Part shown: positions 19,385 to 28,228 of the stretch, in pieces
How positions within the stretch are numbered: the stretch's first letter is position 1
Layout of the letters: each line of letters starts with the position of its first letter
Origin: Acetobacter sp. UBA5411
Lineage (GTDB): Bacteria > Pseudomonadota > Alphaproteobacteria > Acetobacterales > Acetobacteraceae
NCBI RefSeq assembly: GCF_002409645.1
Contig: NZ_DHNR01000034.1
Coordinates: forward strand, 46,233-110,232
Direction of reading: 5' to 3'
DNA length: 64,000 nt
Program-made: the position numbers and the translations under genes
The notes under the pieces: model-generated
What the model saw: the letters and a program-made list of their open reading frames with translations, nothing else
What the model was told of the DNA's origin: nothing
Database searches by the model: none

Positions 19385-19834
19385 TCAGAGAAGTGAGGAA
19401 GCCTTGCTCGTGACGGCCTTGCACACTTTCTTGCGGACAGCGGCTTTCAGAGACGACAGGGACAGCTGGTTGCCGTCAGCAAGCTGAAGCAGTCCCTGCT
19501 GGCCGGAAGCGTAGGACGTGTCGCTGGTCACATCGGACTTGCCTGTCAAAGTGTTCAGCGTGGACTTGGCGGAAGAAACATTGCTGACCAGATCATTCTG
19601 AACGCAATAGCCCAGCAGACCAGCGATGTTACCTGAGCTGGCAGAAGACAGGGACGGAACGCCAAGGCTGCCGAGCAGGCCGGATGTGCCGCCGGAAGAA
19701 CCCGTCACGCTTTGCAGGGCACCCTGCTCTGCACCTTTGGCAATGCCTCCAAAAGACTGTGCATGAGAAGCGGAGACACCGGCAAACGACAGGCCAGCAA
19801 CAAGCGCCAGAACGCCAGAACGACGAAAGATCAT
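19385..19834 (-). CDS. Small secreted protein, DUF2501 (YjjA-like)
   Basis: A 149-residue exported protein with a clear Sec signal peptide, MIFRRSGVLALVAGLSFAGV then SASHAQS with cleavage after ASHA or HAQ. The mature part is Ser/Gly/Leu-rich, then holds the conserved NIAGLLGYCVQNDLVS block and a C-terminal KKVCKAVTSKASSLL; the two cysteines probably form a disulfide. The pattern agrees with the DUF2501 family, whose function is unknown. ATG at 19834 has AAGGAAA upstream. It stands alone between nusG and asd, opposite to both. Expression conditions are not evident. Confidence 0.75.
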   Translation of the reverse strand: MIFRRSGVLALVAGLSFAGVSASHAQSFGGIAKGAEQGALQSVTGSSGGTSGLLGSLGVPSLSSASSGNIAGLLGYCVQNDLVSNVSSAKSTLNTLTGKSDVTSDTSYASGQQGLLQLADGNQLSLSSLKAAVRKKVCKAVTSKASSLL

Positions 19835-20130
19835 GGATTTTCCTTTTCAGTGATGGCCCCGGCAAGCCAGTTATCACCGAAGCGCATTCAGACTCTTGAA
19901 CCTTAATGAGGCGGAAACGCGGCACAACCGCAAAGTCGGCCGTGAATTGCAGGCTTGTTTCTCCTGCAACTCTCTCTTCCTGTTCACTGCGCGAATGACC
20001 TGTCCTCTGATGTGAACGCACTCTCTGGGCTTGCGATAAGCCTTCCACGCACCACGTTCCTGCTATAGGTGTCGACTCGCAATTCTACAGTGGCATTCCA
20101 CAGTGAGCGTGGAGCAGGAGAGGAACTGAG

Positions 20131-21153
20131 ATGGGTTATCGCGTAGCGGTCGTGGGCGCGACAGGCGCTGTCGGACGCGAAATACTGAAGACCTTGCACG
20201 AGCGGGAGTTTCCCGTCGACGAGATCGTGGCTCTGGCGTCACCGCGTTCGACCGGGCGCGAAGTCTCCTTCGGGGACCGCACGCTGAAAGTCCAGAATCT
20301 CGAGACGTTCGATTTTGCTGGCTGGGATGTCGCCCTGTTCTCGCCGGGCGCGAGCGTGTCCGCCATTCACGGTCCTCGTGCCGCAAAAGCCGGATGCATC
20401 GTAATCGACAACACCTCCCACTTCCGCATGGAGCCGGATGTCCCGCTGGTCGTGCCGGAAGTGAACCCGAACGATCTGAAGAAGGCCAAGCGCGGGATCG
20501 TCGCGAATCCGAACTGCTCCACCATCCAGATGGTCGTGGCGCTGAAGCCGCTGCATGACCTGTTTACGGCCAAGCGCGTCGTCGTCGCGACCTATCAGGC
20601 CGTCGCAGGCGCAGGCAAGGACGGCATGGACGAGTTGTTCGCCCAGACCAAGGGCACGTTCGTGAACGATCCCCCAAAGGTCGAGCAGTTCCAGAAGCAG
20701 ATCGCGTTCAACTGCATTCCGCAGATCGATCGTTTCATGGATGACGGCGCCACCAAGGAAGAGTGGAAGATGACCGTCGAGACGAAAAAGATTCTCGACC
20801 CGGAGATTCAGGTTCTCGCCACCTGCGTGCGCGTGCCGGTCTTCATCGGTCACTCGGAAGCCGTCGTGGTCGAGTTCGAGGAACCGGTCGACCTCAAGAA
20901 GGCGCGTGAGGCGCTGCGTGAAGCCGAGGGAGTCGTGCTGCTCGATGAGCGCGAGGACGGTGGGTATGTGACCCCCATCGAGTGCGTCGGCGAAGACGCA
21001 ACCTATGTCTCCCGTCTGCGAATCGACCCGACCGTGCCGAACGGTCTGGCTTTCTGGTGTGTGTCCGACAATCTGCGCAAGGGCGCTGCCCTGAACGCCG
21101 TGCAGATCGCCGAGACGATGATTGCTCTCGATCTGTTGCCTCATCGCAACTAA
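20131..21153 (+). CDS. asd: Aspartate-semialdehyde dehydrogenase
   Basis: Reduces aspartyl phosphate to aspartate semialdehyde with NADPH, the branch point to lysine, diaminopimelate, threonine and methionine. The 340-residue protein starts with the Rossmann motif VAVVGATGAVGREIL, has the active-site cysteine in ANPNCSTIQM near residue 129, and RVPVFIGHSEAVVVEFE with the catalytic His region near 235-245. ATG at 20131 follows GAGGAACTGAG. thrC, which acts downstream in the same pathway, lies about 34 kb away in this window. A stem-loop without a T-run follows the stop. Confidence 0.96.
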   Translation: MGYRVAVVGATGAVGREILKTLHEREFPVDEIVALASPRSTGREVSFGDRTLKVQNLETFDFAGWDVALFSPGASVSAIHGPRAAKAGCIVIDNTSHFRMEPDVPLVVPEVNPNDLKKAKRGIVANPNCSTIQMVVALKPLHDLFTAKRVVVATYQAVAGAGKDGMDELFAQTKGTFVNDPPKVEQFQKQIAFNCIPQIDRFMDDGATKEEWKMTVETKKILDPEIQVLATCVRVPVFIGHSEAVVVEFEEPVDLKKAREALREAEGVVLLDEREDGGYVTPIECVGEDATYVSRLRIDPTVPNGLAFWCVSDNLRKGAALNAVQIAETMIALDLLPHRN

Positions 21154-21204
21154 AGCGCAGAAGGCCGCCGGTCACGGGGGATTGATACAACCCGTCGGCC
21201 AGAT

Positions 21205-21240
21205 GACTGTTTCAGGCGGTTTATACGCCCTGAAACAGTC
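21205..21240. other. Stem-loop after asd, no T-tract
   Basis: GACTGTTTCAGG and CCTGAAACAGTC form 12 perfect pairs around a 12-base loop with further partial pairing. It lies 51 bases beyond the asd stop and 185 bases before sdhC. No T-run follows. It may terminate, or protect the 3' end of, the asd mRNA. Confidence 0.5.
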
Positions 21241-21425
21241 CAAGCGTCATCTCAGGCAGAATGCCCCCGTTCCCGGCGACCCTGCATCCCCCAAAACGTG
21301 AGGCCCCCTCTCGGTCTCGTGTTTCCCCGTTCAATTGACCACAAAAATCCTGCGGCGTAGGACCGGTTCTGGAATAGCGCCGCCTTCCGTGCGGTGTTTT
21401 ACATGGACAAGATGACGAGGCGACG

Positions 21426-21902
21426 ATGCAGGATGTCCGGGAAGCGCTCTATGTCGGGAGCCGAAGTGACGGCACTCTAATACGACGACCGATGTCACCG
21501 CATCTTCAGGTCTATAAAATGCGCCTGTCGATGTTTCTTTCCATTTCGAACCGAATTACGGGTGTGGTGGCAACCGGCGGTTCAGCATTGGGTGTCTTCT
21601 GGCTGGCGGCCCTCGCAAAAGGACCGAAATCCTTTGCAAGCGCCCGCAAGGTGACAGGCAATCCGCTGGGCCAGCTCGTGCTGTTCGGATGGATCCTCTC
21701 CCTAGTCTGGCACACAGTCGGTGGCCTTCGCCACTTCATCTGGGATGCCGGTCATCGCTACGACAAGAAGGAACTGAACGAGGACGGTCCAGTGGCGCTT
21801 GGCGTCATCGCCGGTGTGGGCGTCACGCTCGCAACCGCCCTGCTCGGTGTCTCCTGCTGTCGCGCACGGCATCGCGCCAAGCTGCTGAAGAAGGCTTCCT
21901 GA
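21426..21902 (+). CDS. sdhC: Succinate dehydrogenase cytochrome b556 subunit
   Basis: Membrane anchor of complex II that binds haem b and ubiquinone. The 158-residue protein carries the family signature RPMSPHLQVYK and MFLSISNRITG near residues 22-45, then three hydrophobic segments. The histidine in GGLRHFIWDAGH (about residue 101) is the expected haem ligand. ATG at 21426 follows GAGGCGACG. The gene starts the sdhCDAB operon; sdhD begins two bases after its stop. The C-terminus (CCRARHRAKLLKKAS) is more basic than usual. Confidence 0.93.
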   Translation: MQDVREALYVGSRSDGTLIRRPMSPHLQVYKMRLSMFLSISNRITGVVATGGSALGVFWLAALAKGPKSFASARKVTGNPLGQLVLFGWILSLVWHTVGGLRHFIWDAGHRYDKKELNEDGPVALGVIAGVGVTLATALLGVSCCRARHRAKLLKKAS

Positions 21903-21903
21903 G

Positions 21904-22323
21904 ATGAATGCAACGTCTCCCACGCATCGCACCGTGATGCGCTCACAGCTGGGCCGCGCCCGTGGCCTCGGCTCCGGTCATTCCGGCACTGGCCACTGGA
22001 TTGTGGAACGTGTTTCAGCAGCCAGCCTGCTGCCGCTCTCCGGCTGGTTCGTGATCCAGATGTTCCGTCTCGGCGGAGCGGATTATGAGCAGGTCGCCAA
22101 ATGGGGCGGCAAGCCGGTCAACGCGACGCTCCTCGCCGCTCTGGTCGCCACCAGCTTCTATCATGCGGAAGTCGGGCTGCAGGTGATCGTGGACGATTAT
22201 GTGCATGGCAAGGCTCACGCCCCCACAAAACTACTCGTCAAGATCGGCACAGGACTTCTTGGCCTGCTCGGCATCGTTTCGGTGCTGAAACTGGCCCTTG
22301 GTCGCCCTGCCTCTAAAGGCTGA
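21904..22323 (+). CDS. sdhD: Succinate dehydrogenase hydrophobic anchor subunit
   Basis: Second membrane anchor of complex II. The 139-residue protein has the conserved GLGSGHSGTGHWIVERVSA (with the family's Trp and Arg near the quinone pocket), three membrane helices, and FYHAEVGLQVIVDDYVHG, where His and Asp/Asp-Tyr are characteristic. It starts immediately after sdhC. Identification rests on the motifs and the operon position, since anchors diverge rapidly. Confidence 0.92.
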   Translation: MNATSPTHRTVMRSQLGRARGLGSGHSGTGHWIVERVSAASLLPLSGWFVIQMFRLGGADYEQVAKWGGKPVNATLLAALVATSFYHAEVGLQVIVDDYVHGKAHAPTKLLVKIGTGLLGLLGIVSVLKLALGRPASKG

Positions 22324-22407
22324 TCGCCGCTGACCGACGTGGCCAGCAGGCTTCGCCGGTTTTTCTGATGCATTGACTGGTCGCAAGACAACGGGAGCGC
22401 CGTCACT

Positions 22408-24219
22408 ATGAACGCTAATTCCTCTCCTTCTCGGGGGGCCTACCGCATTGTTGATCACGCCTATGACGTGGTCGTGGTTGGCGCCGGCGGGTCGGGTCTC
22501 CGTGCAACGCTGGGTATGGGCGCCGCTGGCCTGTCCACCGCCTGCGTCACGAAAGTTTTCCCCACACGCAGCCATACGGTCGCAGCACAGGGCGGCATCG
22601 GCGCTTCCCTTGGCAACATGGCTGAAGACAACTGGCGCTGGCACATGTACGACACCGTGAAGGGGTCGGACTGGCTGGGCGATCAGGACGCGATTGAGTA
22701 CATGTGCCGCGAGGCAGTCCCCGCCGTGTACGAACTCGAACATTTCGGCGTGCCATTCTCCCGCACCGAACAGGGCAAGATCTATCAGCGCCCCTTCGGC
22801 GGTCACATGAGCGACTACGGCAAGGCTCCTGTGCCCCGCGCCTGCGCCGCCGCTGACCGCACGGGTCATGCGATCCTGCACACGCTGTATCAGCAGTGCC
22901 TGAAGCATGACGTCGAATTCTTCGTCGAATATTTCGCAATCGACCTCATCATGGATGAGGAAGGCGCATGTCGCGGCGTGATGGCGTGGTGTCAGGATGA
23001 CGGCACGATCCATCGCTTCAACGCGAAGATGGTCGTTCTGGCGACGGGCGGTTACGGGCGCGCCTACCAGTCCTGCACCTCGGCCCACACCTGCACGGGT
23101 GACGGTGGCGGCATGGTCATGCGCGCCGGTCTGCCGACGCAGGACATGGAGTTCGTGCAGTTCCATCCGACCGGCATCTATCCGGCAGGCTGCCTGCTTA
23201 CGGAAGGCTGCCGTGGTGAGGGCGCTTACCTGACCAACTCGGAAGGCGAGCGCTTCATGGAGCGTTACGCGCCAACGGCGAAGGATCTGGCGTCCCGTGA
23301 CGTTGTGTCCCGCGCCATGACGGTCGAGATGCGCGAAGGCCGTGGCTGTGGTCCGAAGAAGGATCACATGATGATGCATCTGGAGCATCTCGGCTCCGAC
23401 CTGCTGCATGAGCGTCTGCCGGGCATCATCGAGACATCCCGCATCTTCGCCGGTGTGGATGTGACGAAGGAGCCAGTTCCGGTTCTGCCGACCGTTCACT
23501 ACAACATGGGCGGTATCCCGACGAACATTCACGGTGAAGTTGTCCGTCCGACGGACGATAACCCGGATGCCGTCGTGCCGGGTCTGATGGCTGTCGGTGA
23601 AGCGGCCTGTGTGTCCGTTCACGGGGCAAACCGTCTCGGCACCAACTCGCTGCTCGATCTGATCGTCTTCGGTCGTGCCGCTGCGAAGCGCGCTGCCGAG
23701 ATCGTCAAGCCGACCGACTTCGTGAAGCCGCTGCCTGCTGGCGCTGGCGAGAACGCGCTCGATCGTCTTGACGCGCTGCGTTACGCCAAGGGCGGCACCC
23801 GCGTTTCCGAACTGCGTGACCGTCTCCAGCGTGACATGCAGATGCACGCGGCGGTGTTCCGCACCGAGGAAAGCCTCAAGGAAGGCTGTGACAAGATCCA
23901 GGATATCTGGAAAGCCAAGGGCGACCTGTCCGTGGCCGACCGTTCCCTGATCTGGAACAGCGACCTGATGGAAGCGCTTGAGTTCGAAAACCTCCTCGCC
24001 AACGCAACGGTAACGCTGGAAAGCGGCCTTGTCCGCCATGAAAGCCGCGGTGCTCATGCCCGTGACGATTATCCGGACCGTGACGACAAGGAATGGATGA
24101 AGCACAGCGTGTCGTGGCTGGATGACAAGGGCGGCACGAACATGACGTATCGTCCGGTGCACATGAAGACCCTCACCGATGAGGTTCAGGTCTTCCCGCC
24201 CAAGAAGCGCGTCTACTAA
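22408..24219 (+). CDS. sdhA: Succinate dehydrogenase flavoprotein subunit
   Basis: Oxidises succinate to fumarate in the TCA cycle and passes electrons to the SdhB iron-sulfur clusters. The 603-residue protein has the FAD motif DVVVVGAGGSGLRATLGM, the covalent-FAD histidine in TRSHTVAAQGGIGASLGN near residue 55, and the active-site stretches FHPTGIYPAG and HGANRLGTNSLLDLIVFG. The C-terminal ARDDYPDRDDKEWMKH motif is conserved. The antisense strand is open over 700 codons, but this is a composition effect. Third gene of sdhCDAB. Confidence 0.98.
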   Translation: MNANSSPSRGAYRIVDHAYDVVVVGAGGSGLRATLGMGAAGLSTACVTKVFPTRSHTVAAQGGIGASLGNMAEDNWRWHMYDTVKGSDWLGDQDAIEYMCREAVPAVYELEHFGVPFSRTEQGKIYQRPFGGHMSDYGKAPVPRACAAADRTGHAILHTLYQQCLKHDVEFFVEYFAIDLIMDEEGACRGVMAWCQDDGTIHRFNAKMVVLATGGYGRAYQSCTSAHTCTGDGGGMVMRAGLPTQDMEFVQFHPTGIYPAGCLLTEGCRGEGAYLTNSEGERFMERYAPTAKDLASRDVVSRAMTVEMREGRGCGPKKDHMMMHLEHLGSDLLHERLPGIIETSRIFAGVDVTKEPVPVLPTVHYNMGGIPTNIHGEVVRPTDDNPDAVVPGLMAVGEAACVSVHGANRLGTNSLLDLIVFGRAAAKRAAEIVKPTDFVKPLPAGAGENALDRLDALRYAKGGTRVSELRDRLQRDMQMHAAVFRTEESLKEGCDKIQDIWKAKGDLSVADRSLIWNSDLMEALEFENLLANATVTLESGLVRHESRGAHARDDYPDRDDKEWMKHSVSWLDDKGGTNMTYRPVHMKTLTDEVQVFPPKKRVY

Positions 24220-24246
24220 CCCGCCGTCAGAAAAGGGAGACTGAAG

Positions 24247-25029
24247 ATGGTCGAACTGAGACTTCCGCGTAACAGCACGGTGGGTAAGGGGCAGTTTTTT
24301 CCTGCCCCCGCCGGCTCCAAGAATGTGCGGACTTTCAAGATCTATCGCTGGACGCCGGATGACGGCAGCAATCCGGTGATGGACGCCTATGAGATCGACA
24401 TCGACTCCATCGGTCCGATGGTTCTCGATGCGCTGATCCACATCAAGAACGACGTCGATCCAACGCTGACGTTCCGCCGCTCCTGCCGTGAAGGCATCTG
24501 CGGTTCCTGCGCGATGAACATCGACGGCGAGAACACGCTTGCGTGCCTCAAGCCGATCCGGGACATGCAGGGGGATATCATCATCAATCCCCTGCCCCAC
24601 ATGCCCATCGTGAAGGATCTGGTGTCCAACCTCGACGGCGCGTATGCCCAGCTGCGCTCCATCGATCCCTGGATGAAGGCCGACAGCGCGCCTCCGCCGG
24701 ATGGCGAGCGTCTTCAGTCACCGGAAGAGCGCGCCAAGCTGGACGGTATGTGGGAGTGCATCCTGTGCTTCTGCTGCACCACCTCCTGCCCGTCCTACTG
24801 GTGGAACGGCGACCGTTACCTCGGTCCGGCCACGCTGCTCGCGGCCTATCGCTGGATCGCGGACAGCCGTGACGAGCATCAGGGTGATCGTCTCGACTCG
24901 CTGGAAGACACCTTCAAGCTCTATGCGTGCCGCACGATCATGAACTGCACGCAGACCTGTCCGAAGGGCCTCAATCCCGCCAAGGCTATTGGCCGGATCA
25001 AGGAGCTTCAGGTCGAGCGCAAGCTCTGA
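24247..25029 (+). CDS. sdhB: Succinate dehydrogenase iron-sulfur subunit
   Basis: Carries electrons from FAD to quinone through three clusters. The 260-residue protein shows the [2Fe-2S] cysteines in SCREGICGSCAMNIDG and the fourth at TLAC, then CILCFCCTTSCPSYWW for the [4Fe-4S] site, and CRTIMNCTQTCPKGLNPAKA for the [3Fe-4S] site. It ends with a typical RIKELQVERKL. It is the last gene of the operon and is followed by a strong terminator. Confidence 0.98.
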   Translation: MVELRLPRNSTVGKGQFFPAPAGSKNVRTFKIYRWTPDDGSNPVMDAYEIDIDSIGPMVLDALIHIKNDVDPTLTFRRSCREGICGSCAMNIDGENTLACLKPIRDMQGDIIINPLPHMPIVKDLVSNLDGAYAQLRSIDPWMKADSAPPPDGERLQSPEERAKLDGMWECILCFCCTTSCPSYWWNGDRYLGPATLLAAYRWIADSRDEHQGDRLDSLEDTFKLYACRTIMNCTQTCPKGLNPAKAIGRIKELQVERKL

Positions 25030-25054
25030 TCTGCTGATCCAGCGCTGTATCAGG

Positions 25055-25087
25055 AACGCCGGAGGGGGAACCTTCCGGCGTTTTTTT
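25055..25087 (+). terminator. Rho-independent terminator after sdhB
   Basis: AACGCCGGA and TCCGGCGTT form the stem, followed by a run of T. It lies 26 bases after the sdhB stop and ends the sdhCDAB transcript. Confidence 0.92.
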
Positions 25088-25263
25088 GTCGCAGGTTGTT
25101 TACAGGCAGCGCGAGAAGGTTTGTCTGTTCATCAGCGTCCGACGTAACAGAACGAAACTTTTTCGCTCAAACCTTAAATTCTGAACCAATCGGCAGTTTT
25201 CCCAATGAACTGTTAACTCTCTCGCCGCATCTCTTTGACTATTCAAAAAGCGTGCGAGATTTC

Positions 25264-26361
25264 ATGGCCTTTTATCCTTTCACTGCTGCCGAGCAGGCCT
25301 ACCCCCACAACCAGTGGTATGTCGCAGCATGGAGCCATGAAGTTGGCGAAGCACCGCTGATGCGAACGATCGCAGATGAGCGCATTATCTTCTATCGTCA
25401 GCGATCAGGCTCCGTCGCGGCGGTGTCAGCACTCTGTCCCCACCGGCAGATGCCTCTGGAAACAGCGGAAATCGTCAACGACCAGATCGTTTGCCCTTAT
25501 CACGGTGCTGCTTTCGGTTCTGATGGCGTGTGTGCCCATCTCCCTTTTCAGAAACATGTTCCCGCAGGCATGAACCTGAAATCATTTCATGTTGTGGAAG
25601 ATGCGCCGTTTATCTGGCTGTGGGTCGGCGCAGAGGAAACGCCTGACCTGAATCGCCTACCGTCTGCACGCAGTCTTCAACCTGAGCCGGGCCAGACTCT
25701 GCTCTTTGGTCTGAAGACCTTTCATGTGCAGGCCAGATCGCTGATCGTGCTCGAAAATCTTTTTGACCAGTCTCACATCAGCTTCACGCATCCTCTTACG
25801 CTCGGACAGCGCTGCGCGGCCAACGGGCCTACCAGACCTTCTGAAATCATCGACGAGGAAAACTATCTGGCCTTCCTGCGCCTCTCGCCACCCAAGACCA
25901 CAGATGAAGCTCTTCACGCCCTGTTTCCCGCTCTCAGCGCGCAGATGCGGATCAGAAGCCGCTCAGAGCTGTTTGGTGTCGGGCTGGTCATATCAGCGGG
26001 TTCCGAGATTATCGCATGCGATGAAGAGGGCGAACCGACATCGAGCGTAGGTGATCTCGTCTTTTTCCATGCGATCACGCCGGAAACAGAACACAGCACC
26101 CATTATTTTGCCGGGATCATGCGTAATTTCGCACTGAACGACCAGGATATTTCCAACAGTTATGCAGAGCGCAACGATCAGGTTGTGAGCGAGGATATCA
26201 GGATTCTAGAAGCAATAGAGCCGCATCTTGCAGAAGCGGACGCGCGCAAGGAACCGAATTTCGTGACCGATGCCGCCGCCGTGCGTGTGCGTCGCCGGAT
26301 TGAAGCTCTTATGGAGAACACTCCTGTGCGCTGTGCTTGTGAACTTGCCTGCGAGGCATAA
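25264..26361 (+). CDS. Rieske non-haem iron oxygenase (aromatic ring-hydroxylating or O-demethylase alpha subunit)
   Basis: Predicted two-domain oxygenase, 365 residues from ATG at 25264. The Rieske domain has CPHRQMPL near residue 58 and CPYHGAAF near 78 (C-x-H and C-x2-H ligands of the [2Fe-2S] cluster). The catalytic domain has DQSHISFTH near 168, the Asp and two His of the mononuclear iron. This fits the vanillate O-demethylase and phthalate dioxygenase class. No ferredoxin reductase gene is adjacent, so a partner must be encoded elsewhere. Longer in-frame sequence up to 25096 is unlike the family and probably untranslated. Substrate unknown. Confidence 0.85.
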   Translation: MAFYPFTAAEQAYPHNQWYVAAWSHEVGEAPLMRTIADERIIFYRQRSGSVAAVSALCPHRQMPLETAEIVNDQIVCPYHGAAFGSDGVCAHLPFQKHVPAGMNLKSFHVVEDAPFIWLWVGAEETPDLNRLPSARSLQPEPGQTLLFGLKTFHVQARSLIVLENLFDQSHISFTHPLTLGQRCAANGPTRPSEIIDEENYLAFLRLSPPKTTDEALHALFPALSAQMRIRSRSELFGVGLVISAGSEIIACDEEGEPTSSVGDLVFFHAITPETEHSTHYFAGIMRNFALNDQDISNSYAERNDQVVSEDIRILEAIEPHLAEADARKEPNFVTDAAAVRVRRRIEALMENTPVRCACELACEA

Positions 26362-26572
26362 ACATCTGCAACGGGAAGTTTAAAACTGCGACCGTCCATG
26401 AGCATTTTGGAAAAGCTTCGCCAAAAACGTTTTTGCATTTCATCTTATATTTATTGAGAAAATCATTTTCAGAAGTCACGAGCACGATGCTGACTTTTGA
26501 AAGACTGCAAAAGCTGTAGTCAAACATCAATTCCTGTCATTGAAAAACATGATTATACCTGTTTCCCTGACG

Positions 26573-26588
26573 TGAAGAGGTCTCTTCA
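26573..26588. promoter_or_regulatory. Palindrome upstream of acyltransferase gene
   Basis: TGAAGAG, two bases, CTCTTCA: a 16-base near-perfect palindrome 69 bases before the acyltransferase ATG. It could be an operator or a short mRNA hairpin. No regulator is identified and the call rests on symmetry alone. Confidence 0.25.
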
Positions 26589-26656
26589 TATATGGAACAG
26601 GATACGAAAACGACAATGCAGTCTTCTCGCCCACGTTTTTCGCCTCAGACGCACCG

Positions 26657-27757
26657 ATGAAAAACGTCCGCTTTGACGCATTACAGTCCGTACGCGGACT
26701 GGCCGCACTGGTCGTGGTGCTGAGGCACGTTCTGGCCTGCTATCCCCTGTCGAGCCACTCAGCCACGGTCATCGTCTTCTTTCTTTTCAATTCGCCTGCG
26801 GCCGTCACGCTCTTTTTTGTTCTCAGTGGCTTTGTTCTCACACATTCCCTTGTGGGTCAGGACTTTTCCGCAGAGACCGTTCTGACCTTCTGGACCCGTC
26901 GCGTCTTTCGCATTCTGCCAGCACTGATGGTTGTCACGCTGCTTTCGGCTCTTTTTACCCGCACGCCACTCGCAAACTGGCCTGTGGCAGGAAGCGACCC
27001 GTCAATGGAAGCGCTTCTTCCCTATCACATGCCGCTGTCGCCCGGCTTGCTGGCAAAATGCCTTGCCTCGGTTTCAAGCGCATTGGTGCCCCAGAACTGG
27101 ACCGTCGCCGTCGAATTGATCGCCGCCGCTTTTTTTCCCTTTCTCTGGGCGTCCAGCCGGAATGAAAGCCGACTGTTCCTTCCCGTCGCGCTGCTTGCTC
27201 TGGCTCTTTCCATCTGTGCGCCAGCGGGTGGCAAGGGACTGCCCTTTATCTACGGTTTCAGTTTTGTTGTGGGGATCATCGCCTATCGTGGATGGCAGAA
27301 TACGAACGTCATTCTCACGTCTGCCGGTGTTCTGCTCGCAGCGGTGGGCATGTCGCTTCCCACCACCTTGCTGACCGAACCGGAAACGCTGGGCGCTGTA
27401 TTCAACTCGCCGAAACTGGCTATCCCAGAGACGATCTGCGCTGGTTTCCTGCTGTTCGGGCTGGCTCGAAATGGCGCAATAGCGGGCCTGCTTTCAAACA
27501 GGATGCTGCTCTGGCTGGGCGATATCTCGTTCAGCCTTTATCTCGTGCATTTTCTGGTTATCGCCATTGCAGGGCGGCTGCTTTCTCCCATTCTTCCAGC
27601 ATTTTCAATGCCGGTGCGGGAAGGCATGGTGTTCTGCCTGACGCTGCTGATTGCGCTGCCGTTAAGTCACCTTCTGTATGAGAAAGTGGAAAGGCCAGCG
27701 AACCGACTGGGTCACCGGCTTTCCTCTCTCTTTCAGTCGCAGCGCAGAATTTCCTGA
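26657..27757 (+). CDS. Acyltransferase 3 family membrane protein (OafA-like)
   Basis: Predicted integral-membrane acyltransferase modifying a surface glycan. The 366-residue protein has the family start RFDALQSVRGLAALVVVLRHV, whose RxxR and catalytic His (in LRHVLACY) are diagnostic, about ten hydrophobic segments, an FVLSGFVLT motif and the late SFSLYLVHFLV. No extra periplasmic SGNH domain follows, so it is the short type. The start at ATG 26657 has a weak ribosome site. A second, different member of the family sits at 60511. The target polysaccharide is unknown. Confidence 0.85.
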   Translation: MKNVRFDALQSVRGLAALVVVLRHVLACYPLSSHSATVIVFFLFNSPAAVTLFFVLSGFVLTHSLVGQDFSAETVLTFWTRRVFRILPALMVVTLLSALFTRTPLANWPVAGSDPSMEALLPYHMPLSPGLLAKCLASVSSALVPQNWTVAVELIAAAFFPFLWASSRNESRLFLPVALLALALSICAPAGGKGLPFIYGFSFVVGIIAYRGWQNTNVILTSAGVLLAAVGMSLPTTLLTEPETLGAVFNSPKLAIPETICAGFLLFGLARNGAIAGLLSNRMLLWLGDISFSLYLVHFLVIAIAGRLLSPILPAFSMPVREGMVFCLTLLIALPLSHLLYEKVERPANRLGHRLSSLFQSQRRIS

Positions 27758-27760
27758 AAG

Positions 27761-28108
27761 TCAGGCTTTCTTCACGAACTCGGATTTCAGATTCATGGCA
27801 CCAAAGCCCGGGATCTTGCAGGCGATATCGTGTCCATCCGTACCGTCGACAAGGCGGATTCCCTTGACCTTCGTGCCGCCTTTCACAACCTGCGACGATC
27901 CCTTGATCTTCAGATCCTTGATGACGCTGACCGTATCGCCATCCGCCAGCACATTGCCATTGGCGTCGCGGATCACACGCTCGCCCTGCTCTCCTGCTTC
28001 CGCAGCCTCACCTGACCACTCGTGAGCGCATTCCGGACAGATCCAGAGAGGGCCATCCTGATATACATGCTCCGATCCACATTCCGGGCATTTCAGGGCT
28101 TCGCTCAT
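27761..28108 (-). CDS. YjdM/PhnA-family zinc-ribbon protein
   Basis: A 115-residue protein with an N-terminal zinc ribbon, Cys at positions 7, 10, 24 and 27 (CPECG then CPECA), and the conserved C-terminal KPA_phnA domain beginning ERVIRDANGNVLADGDTVSVIKDL and ending with KGIRLVDGTDGHDIACKI. The family was once linked to phosphonate use; its true role is unclear. ATG at 28108 follows GGAGAG. It ends three bases from the convergent acyltransferase gene. It is not part of a phosphonate operon here. Confidence 0.88.
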   Translation of the reverse strand: MSEALKCPECGSEHVYQDGPLWICPECAHEWSGEAAEAGEQGERVIRDANGNVLADGDTVSVIKDLKIKGSSQVVKGGTKVKGIRLVDGTDGHDIACKIPGFGAMNLKSEFVKKA

Positions 28109-28228
28109 CTCGCACTCTCCGTTACCGACAGACGCAGGGTGCGCCTTCGCGGAGGCAGGCATGGCAAACCGGCGGCCGGGACACAAGTCTGCGGCCCATC
28201 ACGAGCAACAGATTTCATATCTGTCCAG

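Noticed and set aside
22231..24600. A very long antisense frame opposite sdhA and part of sdhB
   Set aside because: It mirrors the codon bias of the GC-rich sense gene, has no recognisable domain and would overlap a highly conserved gene entirely. Composition effect.
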